This document shows positions 12,361-23,130 of a DNA stretch of 64,000 bases, piece by piece; the stretch's first letter is position 1, and the number at the start of each line of letters is the position of its first letter. The stretch is from Cyrtodaria siliqua (Eukaryota; Mollusca; Bivalvia; Adapedonta; Hiatellidae). The notes beneath the pieces are model-generated. The model saw nothing but the letters and a program-made list of their open reading frames with translations, was not told the origin of the DNA and searched no databases. The stretch lies in the NCBI GenBank assembly GCA_037043455.1, contig JAWPHD010001275.1:62001-126000 (forward strand), read 5' to 3'. The translations under genes and the position numbers were made by a program.

Positions 12361-13620
12361 CAGCTATGTTCCCATCGTGGGTATCGCGTACGTTTGTAGG
12401 AGTCCGTTGGTTCAGTATAAAAAGATATTAAGTGCCCAATGTGGTTAACGCGTCATTTGTAGGAGTATGTTGGTTCTATATATACAGCTTTTTGCCCAAC
12501 TTGGGCATCGCGTACGTTTATAGGAGTTGAGCATATACAGTTGTGTGCCCATCGTGGGCATCGAAAACCTTTGTAGGATTCCTTTGGCTCAGTACATACA
12601 GCTATGTGCCCATCGTGGACATCCGGTAAGTGTGTAGGATCAGACTGGTTCAGTACATACAGGTACGTGCCCATCTTTGGCATCGTGTAAGTTTGTAGCA
12701 GACTGGTTTAGTATTTACAGCTATTTATCCGGTGTAAATGTCAGTGTGTAGGAGTCAGATGGATTATTTTTAGACCATAGAGCTATATATCCACATGGGT
12801 ATGGCGTAAATGTGTACGAATCGGTTGGATAAGTTTATACAACTATTAATAAACCATGGGCATCGTATACGTTTTTATCTGTGGTTTAATTCAGTATATA
12901 CAGTTATGTGTCAGTCATGAGTATAGGGTTTGTAGGTTTCGTCTGGTTCAGTATATATAGCTATGTAACCAACTTGGGTATCAGGTAAGTGTATAAGTGT
13001 CGGCTGGTTCAGTATATACAGCTATTTACCCAACTAGTGTATCTGGTAAGTGTATAGATGTCGACTGGTTCAATATATACAGCTATGTAGCCAACTTTAT
13101 TATCGGGTAAGTGTATAGATGTTGGCTGGTTCAATATATACAGCTATGAATCCATCATGGATATCGGGTAAGTGTATAGGTGTTGGTGGGTTCAGTATAT
13201 ACAGATATGTAACCATATTGACTATCGGGTAAGTGTAAGGGTGTCGGCTGGTTCAGTATATACAAATATGTATCAATATTGAGTATCGCGTAAGTTTATA
13301 GGTGTCGGCTGGTTCACTATATACAGAATATGTATCCAACTTGAGTATCGAGTTAGTGTACAGGTATCGGTTGGTTCACTATATATACAGATATGTATCC
13401 AACTTTTGTCCTTTTGCGTGTTTTTGGATTTATTGAGTTCTGTGAAAGCTGCATTTTTTTCAGTATATACATCTTTATTTCCATCATGTGTATCCATCAT
13501 GTGTATCCTGTAAGTTTGTAATAGTCAGTTTATTTAGCATTTACAGGTATGTGTCCGTCATGGGTATCGGGTATGTTTGTAAGAGTCAGTTCTTTCTCCC
13601 TCACGACTTTCGGGTAAGTG
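12361..13620 (+). repeat. 61-bp minisatellite array at the hinge
   Basis: About 20 units of roughly 61 bp, with starts near 12361, 12484, 12537, 12598, 12660, 12718 and 12779 and continuing to about 13600. The unit reads TACAGCTATGTGCCCATCG, GGGTAAGTGTGTAGGAGTC, GGCTGGTTCAGTATA. Units are most alike in the first third and drift to the right. The array fills most of the spacer between the two arms and has no coding value. Confidence 0.9.
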
Positions 13621-13846
13621 TGCAAGATTCGTCCAATTGCTTAAATGATACTTAAGTATTCCGATATAAAAGTCGACCATGAAATATGGCATTCTGTCAA
13701 TTAAAATACCTATCGAAATAAATAGCATCTGTCAGGATACATGAGAGACAATGTAAGTGAAATCACAGACATAAAATGGTTGACATGGCTAAATGATGAA
13801 AAACAGTTATTTTTTCAGCACAGAAGGATTATCAATATTGAGTATG
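13621..13846. other. Unassigned hinge sequence
   Basis: AT-rich sequence between the minisatellite and the start of the right arm. I see no gene, repeat or motif in it. Confidence 0.6.
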
Positions 13847-15371
13847 TCGCTTTGGAAGTATGTCTTTAACATTTTCAAACCCTATCACGGTAGAATCTAG
13901 CATTCACTCCTTCACCCGTAGGTACTGAAACTTGAATTGCGGGTCCATGAATAGTGACAAAATAACATACATGACCTTTAAAAAGTTTATCAATAGAGGT
14001 TATGACCCTATCATTTTGCAACGTACTGCATGCTTGGTGGTGGACCCTTTTACAGTTCGCCACTATGCTTACCTCTTTAATTGTACGATGACCGGACAGG
14101 CTGTGGACCTATGATGACGCATACCTAAAGCCCATTGGGACGGTGGCGTTTGATGTTTGTCTATGATATTTCCTGTCGTGCCCTTAATGGTTTATTCTCT
14201 TGTTGCTCTGGCTTCTGCCAAGTCAATGAGTAGCTTTATTGTGGCTTTCTAGGCTATTGTATTTTTTTGTATTATATTTACACGAGGATATTTGTGTTTT
14301 ACTTATATTTCCCATTGATGCTGCCTTGTTGGTTAGAGATTAGATCATGGCGGGGATTTCTTTATTTACACTGTCCTGTTTTAATGGGATGACAGTAGGG
14401 TAGGTGTGAGGTTTGGTGCACCCTAGAATCGGCTTAAACCATCGGTGGCCTTTGTTGCCACTGACCGGTCCAAGGCGGTAGCCCTATTGTCAACCCTCTT
14501 GTGTTTGTGATGTCGTTTGCATTTTTTATTACTTTGACCTTCTCGTTTGTCTTCTTACGTGTTTGTTTTTGTGTTTTGTGGTTGACTGTCGTCCTTCAAT
14601 GCTGCTTTCCCTGTCCGATATTTTTATCTTTCTTTCGAACACTGTTGTTCTTTTGGCTATGCATGATATTTTTGCTTCCTTTGTTGCCCATATCTTATTG
14701 TTTTTTTTACGATGAGGTTCATAAATGTGTATCCACGTCTCGTCATCAGTTACAATGTCATTTAAAATTTTGGATAACGTTTTATGGCTTATTTTACACG
14801 TGTTTCTTTCTGTTCTTTGGTCAACAAATTAGGTATCCATCTAGGTGATATTTTTCTTACTAGAAGCTTCTATTTTAAAATGAAATGAACTTTTCCTAAC
14901 GAGATACCTGTTATTTTAGCTAGTTCCTTCACTGTATATCTAGCGTCATTTCCAACCAATTTCTTTTTTCGTTAGTGCAGACTTTGATGCATTACTCACT
15001 GGTCAACCAGGTTTAGGCTCATTTTCAAGTGATTCCTTTCCTTTTATAAATTGTCCAACCCACCTGCAAACTGTCCTATACGACAGTGTATGAATGATGT
15101 TCGCACACAATCCAAGTTTTGAGCGACATCTTAGTTCGGCCCTAATTTCGGCTGAGATTTCAATACGTTTTCCAGGCAAAATTATATTCAGTGGTCTATG
15201 ACTAACCAATTTCAATTTAAAATATAAATTAATTACACGGATAAAACATGTACTTCTTTAGTATCATACTACTGGTATTCAATAGTCCTATCTGTGTGTG
15301 CATGAATGGTTTTAGTATATGGGACGGTATGCGAGAAACCCGTGCAAAGACATTACATAATGAACACCTCG
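13847..15371 (-). mobile_element. Mariner copy, inner end missing, split by PLE-A (right arm)
   Basis: Partner of the left-arm mariner. It keeps the outer inverted repeat ending at 15371 but stops at 13847, just after the codons for the KAYFQKR region, so the last third of the element is absent. A PLE-A copy (13978-14634) is inserted in it. The N-terminal ORF at 15003-15215 (minus) has the same helix-turn-helix as the left copy and retains the 16 codons lost there (ELRCRSKLGLCANIIH). Frameshifts follow. Confidence 0.85.
13978..14634 (+). mobile_element. PLE-A 3' end inserted in the mariner
   Basis: Sense-strand PLE-A beginning in the last 60 codons of the ORF (FINRGYDPIILQRTACLVV), through the stop and full 3' UTR, to the terminus TTTTTATCTTTCTT at 14634. 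The left arm has the uninterrupted mariner sequence around 11770-11790 (GTTCGAAAGGTCGTG), so the insertion is younger than the duplication. The 5' truncation is typical of target-primed reverse transcription. At most a few bases are duplicated at the site. Confidence 0.88.
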
Positions 15372-16139
15372 TATATTGAATTGTATTATAGTATCTCACA
15401 TTCTATCAAAATACATAACATAGGGTTTCATATTTTATTATATCAGTTAAGCATATTGTTGACCGAAATGTCTGTAGCAACATCAGTAATTGGCTCAAGG
15501 CAGAGATGTGACGCATGCGTGCATTTAAGTTGATATGTTATGTAAATACAATCGTATAAATAATATCTAATGTGATGTTTACCGAGAATATACACATACG
15601 CCGTGGTCGGTATTTAATCATTCTGTATTATATGTCCAACAAACTTATTAAAAGACCGTTGGTACTGACTCCGGTGCCAAGTTACAACCATATGGTGGTT
15701 GTTTACGACCATATTTTGGGTCTTATCAATGCTAAACCACGCAGTTGGTGTCAAAAGAGATTGAATGCTGACCATAATGGTGGGCAATCAGGAACCATGT
15801 GGCAACCTGGACAGGTTCTCACGGCTGTTCCGTGAGAACCTGTATAAATTAGGCCCGCTCGGCAGTCCGAGGCAATCTATAAGCAAGTCTTGAATTGAAG
15901 TCATGTCTGTGGTTTAGGCACTTTAAGCTTGCATCACCGGTCCGCTAGGGTCAATCTTTGGCAATCTGAATGGCTGATATTTCGACAAATTAAATAGGAC
16001 TGTACTTTGATACGAGATACGTTTTATCTTTCTGTTGGTTTATTTAAAATTAGTATTTGCAATTAAAATTTGGTGATCGGAAAGTGTGTTGTGACGTGTA
16101 TAAAGTCCTGACTGTAATACAACTGTATCTACTGAACCT

Positions 16140-16290
16140 TTGGATTCCTACACATTTAGCTGTTTATTCTGAACCAACTCCTACACGTCTTACCCACGAT
16201 TGGCACATAGCTGTATATACTACACCTACGTACGTACGCGAGGCCCTCGATGGGCACATAGCTGTAAATACCGAACCAGTTGGCGGCGAA
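16140..16290 (-). repeat. Short 61-bp minisatellite stretch (right arm)
   Basis: Mirror of 10187-10365: units reading GGGCACATAGCTGTA and CCAACTCCTACACG in reverse orientation. It supports the inverted-duplication reading. Confidence 0.8.
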
Positions 16291-16722
16291 ACACCTGATT
16301 CTTAAGATGGACGCAACGATGATTGATTTGAGATAAAGGATATAAACATATTTTAAAAATAAAAGAGAGGATTGCATTTTAATGTTCATAGTTGTCATGA
16401 TAGGCCATTGTGTATGCTAGAAACTGATTTGGTAAGTTTACAACAAAATTCCCGCCGCAGTATTCACACCTCAAATACTGCAGTGAATAAAAAAACGACT
16501 AACTGTGCACTTCTTTCTTTCTTTTGTGACTGCGCAAGTCCGAGTTTTTGCCTTGACCGGACTACTTTTTATGTACATGTAAACAAATAGTGTCTGCTAT
16601 CGTGGCCGATTGATAAGTACATGTACTGTCGACTTGGAGATGAAACATGGATGTGATAATCGAAATGCTTAAGGATTCCTATTTTTTGGAACTGTCAGCC
16701 ACAAATGTAAATAAAATGACGG

Positions 16723-16759
16723 AGGTAGGGGGAGGGAGGGGGACCCCCTCCCCCTACCT
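16723..16759. repeat. G/C-rich perfect palindrome
   Basis: Fourteen-base perfect inverted arms (AGGTAGGGGGAGGG and CCCTCCCCCTACCT) separated by 9 bases. The corresponding left-arm site near 9640 has only the C-rich strand pattern without the palindrome, so this arose in the right arm. Confidence 0.75.
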
Positions 16760-17503
16760 GGGCGGTGGTTAAAACACACAGATGACTGAAATATGCAGTA
16801 ATTAAACAAATAATTAAAAAGCATACATTATTATCAGTTACTACTCGGTTCATATATAGGGTTATGACATAAGAAATATTTCACTAGATGGTAGGGTGTT
16901 GTTTTTTTTTACGAGCGAACGGATGCAAGTTATGAAAGATAAACAATATACAATATACCTACCACTGATTGAGGACATCCATAGGAGTGCGGTTCTTTTC
17001 AAAAGGTAATCGTTCATGAGGTAGGTGTGTGGTTTTTTTCACGAGCAAGTGGGAGCAAGTGATGACAAATAAACAATATGCCTACCATAGAGTGAAGGAT
17101 TTCCTCATAATCAAATGCTTCGGTTAAATATATGCATTACATTTTAAATACATTTGTGTATGATTTAACCAAAATGTTTCACTCTCACAGTGTTGGAACT
17201 TCTCTGTAAATAGCGTTGACACTATTTATCTGCTGGGATTGATAATTTTAAAATCCTTCTTGAGATGGTAGGTGTGTGGGTTCATGAACGAAGGAATACG
17301 ATTGAGTGCAAAACAACACAACTACCACCGAGTGATGCATTTTACTTGTTATATGGGTTTGTCTATAACTCGTTTCACAAAAATAATGAACTATGACATC
17401 AATAAAGAGTTGAGAGCGTCGATGTTATTTGTTGAGAAAAAATTGCATATGGCAGAAAAAGGTGAACAATATCATCAAAACTAAATCTAAAAAAAATACT
17501 TGT

Positions 17504-17742
17504 AGCATGGTCGGTGACATTTTCTTTGATCAATGCAGAGCATTAAATCGTTTAATTTTGTGTAACTAAAGCAACTACCAGATATTGGAATTTAGAGGAC
17601 GGTCACTATGACGTCACAGTGTTACTAAGTACACCATGCTACAAAAAATGTAGAGTCTGTCTCTGCTCGTTGGTTATTTAAACTCCTCGATGGGCTACGC
17701 CCATCTCGGTGTTTATATAAGCCAACTCGCTGAGACCAGTCT
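17504..17742. mobile_element. Two adjacent MITEs private to the right arm
   Basis: First MITE, about 17502-17643: terminal inverted repeats TGTAGCATGGT and ACCATGCTACA. Second, about 17651-17745: ends TAGAGTCTGTCTC and GAGACCAGTCTCTA, with an inner palindrome GATGGGCTACGCCCATC. The left-arm counterpart near 8930 runs straight from the AAATACT equivalent into the next shared bases, so about 240 bp were gained here. A possible TACT duplication flanks the pair. No ORF. Confidence 0.7.
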
Positions 17743-19882
17743 CTATCTATTACTTAACCTCCAAATTTCACTACAAAACCGTTTATAAAACTCTGTCCAT
17801 GTGTTGAGGTCATGACATACATTCATGCCAAATAAATGTCTACATTTATTAAACCCTAGATTTATTCACGGCTACTTAAGTTAAAATTACCGCAATTGAA
17901 AATGAGTGAAATAAATTAAACGCTTTGGCAATGATAACTATATACATGCCTTAACCATCACACTATAACATTTGCCTGTTGTTGGTAGGACAGAAACGTT
18001 AAAACTTGTATCAAATATAGATATTGTTTTAACTGCTGGTTCGATTGATATATATGCAAATATTTTGTAATTTGATAGATGTGAGGGAAAAACAACATGC
18101 CTTCCATCGCGTGAAGGAATGGTCTGCAACATGACATATTATTTAACTGCTGGCTATGATTACAGTGAAACCATTCACAACATTGTAGGCGTGTGTTTCT
18201 TTTCACGAACAACCCGATTTTTTTCACACTAGCGTTTGTTTAGAGCTTAAAAACATTTTGTCCGTGTCTAAATTCATTGTTTCGTCTGAAAACACGCTGA
18301 GCGATTGTTTACACACGGTTTACACATTACTATACATGTACATACAGTACTGTATGATTGAAGCGATTGCCTCTTTGAATATGCGATCGCAGTCTAACGT
18401 TACGCATGTAGGCTACTGCATAAATGTTGTCGTTTTAAAAGAGATTGATGAAACAAATACAGTTCACATTTATTTATATATATAGTGTGTTGCCTTAAAA
18501 GCGAAGTAAGTTTTTATATTGTAGTGCCAGGCAATTTACTACTACTAACGCGTATGGAACACGTTTCAAGATTTGCCTTAAAAAGCAATAGTAGTAAATA
18601 AGCCACGCCTCTATATTCTTACTCGCAAATACACGCGTCGTAATTTCGTTTCTACTACAATCAAACTCATACAAATTAAAGTAAAAAATGTAATAAATAG
18701 GATATTAAAAATGTAATAAACACATAATTTAACTACTGCGTTCGATTATTAGGAAATCCTTCACTCAATGGCAAGCGTATTGTTTTTTTCATTCGCTCTC
18801 TTCCTCTCGCTCATGAAAAAAACATACGCTTGCCATCTCGTGAAGTATTTCATAATAATCTCACTTAACAGTTAAATAATCTCTATATGTTTCTTATGTT
18901 TGCTTCTTTTAATCGGCATATCCAAGAAACTCCATTAATACGTAAAGAAATATAAAACGATCGGACAGGGAAAGTAGCATTCAAGGAGGACAGTCAACCA
19001 CAAAACACAGAAACAAACACGCAAACAGACAAACAAGAAGGCATAAGCAATAATAAATGCAAACGACATCACAAACACAAAAGGGTTGACAATAGGGCTA
19101 CCGCCTTGGAACGGTCAGTGGCAAAGTAGGCCACTGGGGGTTTAAACCGGTTCTAGGGTGCACCAAACCTCACACTTACCCTACTGTCATCCCATTACAA
19201 CAGGACAGTGTAAATAAAGAAATCCCCGCCATGATCTAATCTCTAACCAACAAGGCAGGATCAATAAGCAATATAAGTAAAACACAAATATACTCGTGTA
19301 AATATAATACAAAAAAACAATAGCCTAGAAAGCCACAATGAAGGTACTCAATGACTTGGCAGAAGCCAGAGCAGTTTGAGAATAAACCATTAAGGACACG
19401 AGAAGAAAGATCATGGACAAATATCAAACGCCACCGTCCTAATGGGCTTTAGGTAGGCGTCATCAGAGGGTCCACAGCCTGTTCGGTCACTGTACAATAA
19501 AATAGGAAAGCATAGTGGCGAACTGTAAAAGGGTCCACCACCAAGCATGCAGTACGTTGCAAAATGATAGGGTCATAACCTCTTTTGATAAACTTTTAAA
19601 CAAGTTTAATAAAGATAGTATGAAAGTGATCATGACAAAGAATAAGACGAAGTTTATACATCACATCACCATACACTGGCCAAAAGATCTAACTAGACCC
19701 CTAATACTATTATAAATAACTCAACCAATTTTCAAGGTATCGTGATTCTATACACAGCTTTATCAATCAATTATACACAGACTGTGGAAATTTCATAAAA
19801 ATCCATTGACTAAAAACTAAATATTTTAACATTTTTAAAACTGACCCACGAAATCAAAAGTCACAGATTTATGAAAAATCAG

Positions 19883-21027
19883 TCAGTATTTAGTGTGGCC
19901 GCCGTTTGCTTGTATTACTGCCAAACATCTCTGTCTCATGGAGTTAACATAGTTCCAAATGTATCGTTGACCGATACCAGCCCACTCACGTAGAATCGCT
20001 TGTTCCAATTCAACAATATTTCGAGAGATATTAGGGCCTCGTCGAATACGCCTATCAAGTTCATCCCACAAATGCTCAATGGGGTTTAAGTCTGGTGATT
20101 TGGACGGCCAGTCCAATACCCTCACATTTTGCTGTTGGAGCATGGCTGCGGTTGCCCTGGCTGTATGAGGTGGTGCCCCATCCTGCATTAGTTGCATTCC
20201 TCTGTTTTGATTAATGTGAGGGATAGCGACGGGCAACAATATTTCCTGTTGGTAGCGAGCTGCATTTAAATTTCCCCGTATAACGACAGCAGGGGTTTTG
20301 GTGTGAAGAGAAATTCCAGCCCATATCATAATTGATCCACCGCCAAAACTGTCGAACTCATGAATGCAATTATCAGAAAAACGTTCCCCTCGACGTCTAT
20401 AAATGCGGGTACGTCCGTCAGAATTACGGACATTAAACCGACTTTCGTCGCTGAACAAAACCCTAGCCCAGTCAGCACGGGTGAATCTCCGATGAGCTCG
20501 TGCCCACCTCAAACGTCGTTGTCGGTGCCGTTGGGTCAAAATAACACATCGGAGAGGTCTCCGTGAACGTATACCGCGTTCACGTAGCCTATTTCTTACC
20601 ATCTGCGAGGATACGTTACGTTGATGTATCCCAATTGTAGCTCTCGAGGTAGTAGTAGATGCCTTAAATCTGTCTCGGAGGTGTTGTACGGCAATATAAT
20701 TGTCCTGCCTATGTGTTGTAATTCGTCGACGTGGACGTCGTCTTATATCCGCGGTACTTCCGGTCACATGGTACTTCCGGTAAAGGTTGGAGATTGTCGT
20801 GACGTGACGTCCAAACCTCAGAGCAACCTGAAACGTGACATAAAAACTATTGTAACCTTTTTTTTTGTACGAAATCGATTTAATACTAACGTTCACCCCT
20901 AGGACAGTTAGTTGGAAACAAAAAAAGTAATTAATAGAATTTAATTTTTTTTTACCTGTCTAAAAGACATTCCAGCGTCGAGCATGCCAACGACTCTCTC
21001 CCGTTCAAATCTTGTTAACCTTGCCAT
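19883..21027 (-). CDS. Tc1-family DD34E transposase, two exons
   Basis: This cut-and-paste transposase would bind the element's inverted repeats and catalyse excision and insertion at TA. Exon 1 is 21027-20956 (24 codons, start MARLTRFERERVVGMLDAG). Exon 2 is 20827-19883. Joined, they give 338 residues, normal for Tc1. The first 100 or so residues form paired helix-turn-helix domains, with the first split by the intron. The catalytic residues are Asp151 (LFSDES), Asp240 (MQDGAPPHTA) and Glu275 (PDLNPIEHLWDEL). There are 34 residues between the last two, as DD34E requires. A basic patch RRPRRR lies near residue 53. No stop or frameshift is seen. The start was chosen because the alternative upstream Met residues lie in a region unlike Tc1, whereas MARLT is family-like. 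It could encode active protein if splicing occurs. Confidence 0.93.
20828..20955 (-). other. 128-bp intron in the Tc1 transposase
   Basis: On the minus strand the donor is GACAG/GTAAAA and the acceptor is ACGTTTCAG/GTTGC, preceded by a weak pyrimidine-rich stretch. Removing it joins codon CAG to GTT in frame and rebuilds the helix-turn-helix (SFRQ-VALRFGRHV). Retained, it would end translation soon after SFRQ, because the unspliced frame runs into a stop near 20941. Confidence 0.88.
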
Positions 21028-21364
21028 TCTTACAATGTAAAGTGTTTTTCGAAAATGTTTATCAACTACAAGTACATTGTGTACAATTTTCATTTTTTTT
21101 TTCATTTTCACGAGTTGCACGTGCGCATAATCACTAATCGTACACAAACCCGATAAACTGAAAACCGGTTTCTTAAAATCAAAAAGTTTACATGTATCGT
21201 GTGTAGTATACTGTCAAATAGACACGTGCCAAATATAAATTATTAGAGTTAAATAGTATTTTAGATATTCAACTTCAAAAAGGGTCTAGTTAGAACTTGT
21301 GGGCAGTGTAGAAGTCAGGTTGCGATAGTTTATAGTATTAATGTTATATATACCTTTCGGTAAG

Positions 21365-21665
21365 CCTTTTTACAAGTTGTAAAGGTTGACATTCACACTA
21401 TCTTTTGTTTTGTGCTGTGCGCCGGCCGTAAAATATTGCCCCGACTACAAGTCAGTATTGTTATTTCATTTACTGGTCCTTTGGGATCAAGCCGTGGCGT
21501 TAAAGTAGAATATCGTTTAAGCTGGCGCTAGGAGGAGTAAGATGAGTTGCACTTCACACTAACTCTCATGAACAGACTCGATGAAACCGAGTCTGCTACT
21601 TTTATCTTTTGTTTGTGTTTGTTGCTGCTAAGGGATTTTCTTTTCAGTATTCATTTTGAGGAATG
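21365..21665 (+). mobile_element. Tail C retroposon copy (right arm)
   Basis: Sense-strand tail C, mirror of 7470-7735. It contains TTACTGGTCCTTTGGGATCA, then GGCGCTAGGAGGAGTAAGAT, then the hairpin at 21573-21595 (stem CAGACTCG/CGAGTCTG, loop ATGAAAC), ending near TTTTCAGTATTC. This is the cleanest example of the family in the window. Confidence 0.78.
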
Positions 21666-22173
21666 TGATATACATGTCTTACTCTAACTGTCTTTAACGA
21701 AAATGAATAGACTGATCATCCTCAACTTTAAGCAGTCAAAAGAATGCCTCTTAAATTAGTCGTGAATGCAAATCAATTCTATGATAAACATGATAAATCT
21801 GTCATAAAACGTTATACTGATTGTAACATATTGTCATATCGAGTGCTATATGTGTTTCTTAATGCGATTTTGCTCTGCAGTAGGTGAAGTAATTGATCGC
21901 TTCTGCACGCACGAAGCTCATCAGTAACATTAAAACACATCAAGTCCTAGATAAACCAATTAGAATTGAATCTGCTAATTGTAGCATAATGTTTAACCGA
22001 ACACTATCTATACAATAATGCAATTTGTCTCGCTAACGCGGATGGGAAATGTGTGATATGGATTCAATATATAATATGACATGATATGTAATTTGATGAT
22101 TGTAATCTGTTCTTCTAACTGATTCTGTGTTTCTGTGTATGCTATTGTGTACTAATTTTAGTAAGGTCTTTAA

Positions 22174-22639
22174 AGACACATTTCCCAACGCTTCTTGGTC
22201 AGTGAAAAAGCATAGGAAGCTTGAATATTTACAGCCAGCACGCTTCATGGCTGATCAACTCAAGTAAATAAATTGAGGCCCACTCTTAGTTTTTTGTTTG
22301 TATATATTTGCTATATTGAGGTAAGAATAGCTTAACAACACTGTAATTTACTTTAATGAAAAAATGTATGCTTTGAATACAAAACTTGAATACAAAACTT
22401 ATCTGGTATTTCTTAATTGTTTTTAGACCAAAAATCAGAGCACAACACAATAAATATACAACATTCTTTCATGTGTTATTATGTGTACTGGTCACAAAAG
22501 CTTTATTGGGTGGGCCTCATAAACTGAAGAAAAATTGAATATCACACTTTGCTCATGAAATTGTATGGTTAACAGTGATTTACAGTTATAATTTACCTAT
22601 AGAAATTCTCTCCCCACAAATACAATAGGCTCGAAATAT
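22174..22639. mobile_element. 466-bp insertion with 8-bp target duplication
   Basis: The insert is flanked by GTCTTTAA at 22166-22173 and 22640-22647. The left arm near 6985-6992 has one copy only, so the boundaries are exact. An 8-bp duplication is the signature of hAT-type transposition, but no convincing terminal inverted repeat is visible. It contains a 13-bp direct repeat (TTGAATACAAAAC twice near 22380). Read on the minus strand its left end gives a short open frame (KRAGCKYSSFLCFFTDQEAL) that I do not recognise. Confidence 0.75.
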
Positions 22640-23079
22640 GTCTTTAAGTGATATAGGTAATATTACTCTGTTTTCATCATATTGAACACCTATGAATCGG
22701 ATAATCTTTAATACACGATATGAGTACGAGTGCATTTTGTAAAACCATAAACTATAAAATATATTATGAAATTTGTCTTTCACTGAGAACAAATCGTGAG
22801 AAACTTTCCATAACCCGTTTTCTAACAAAAACAAACTCTGAAAAGATAAAGTATATTTCACTTAATTTGTCATGTACGCGTTGTTAGGAATGTGACAACT
22901 CGTTTATCATCAACGTAACTTTAGTAACTGTTTAGCGATATTAAGAACAAAGAGCAATATGTAGTGGTCCTAAAATAATTTATGAGAGTGTCTCTTTAAT
23001 AATTTACAGCTAGGTGAGTTACATTGAATCCCTTTCAACCGGTTCCTAGAGGGTGCTATATACTCGTTTGCACGTGCAA

Positions 23080-23130
23080 AGAGAAATATAAAAAGATCGG
23101 ACAGGGAAAGTAGCATTCAAGTAGGACAGT
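23080..23130 (-). mobile_element. PLE-A stub: only the last ~50 bases
   Basis: The right arm contains just the PLE-A 3' terminus (AGAAATATAAAAAGATCGGA through AGGACAGTC). It replaces about 8 bases (CGAGTATA) that the left arm retains near 6550. This is an extreme 5' truncation with a small target deletion. Confidence 0.85.

Larger units (their letters stand above)
19674..21308 (-). mobile_element. Tc1-family transposon, structurally complete
   Basis: 1635 bp between TA dinucleotides at 19672-19673 and 21309-21310. Ends read CACTGGCCAAAAGATCTAAC on the left and, inverted, CACTGCCCACAAGTTCTAAC on the right. The inverted repeats are about 28 bp with a few mismatches and share CTAACTAGACCC. The target was CCATAGAAGTCAGG inside PLE-A. 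The same uninterrupted sequence is seen in other PLE-A copies, for example at 40832-40845, which proves precise TA insertion. It encodes one transposase on the minus strand with a single intron. It is the youngest-looking element in the window. Confidence 0.95.
18945..21328 (-). mobile_element. PLE-A 5'-truncated copy, split by Tc1
   Basis: Minus-strand PLE-A: the 3' terminus is at 18945 (AAGAAATATAAAACGATCGG), then the 3' UTR, then C-terminal codons antisense up to 19673. It resumes after the Tc1 at 21309 and ends about 21328 in the DFYGDV codons. The left arm has the empty site near 7805-7810 (ACGTATTAATGG side), so the insertion followed the duplication. No clear target duplication is visible. 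Without the Tc1 the copy is about 750 bp. Confidence 0.88.
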
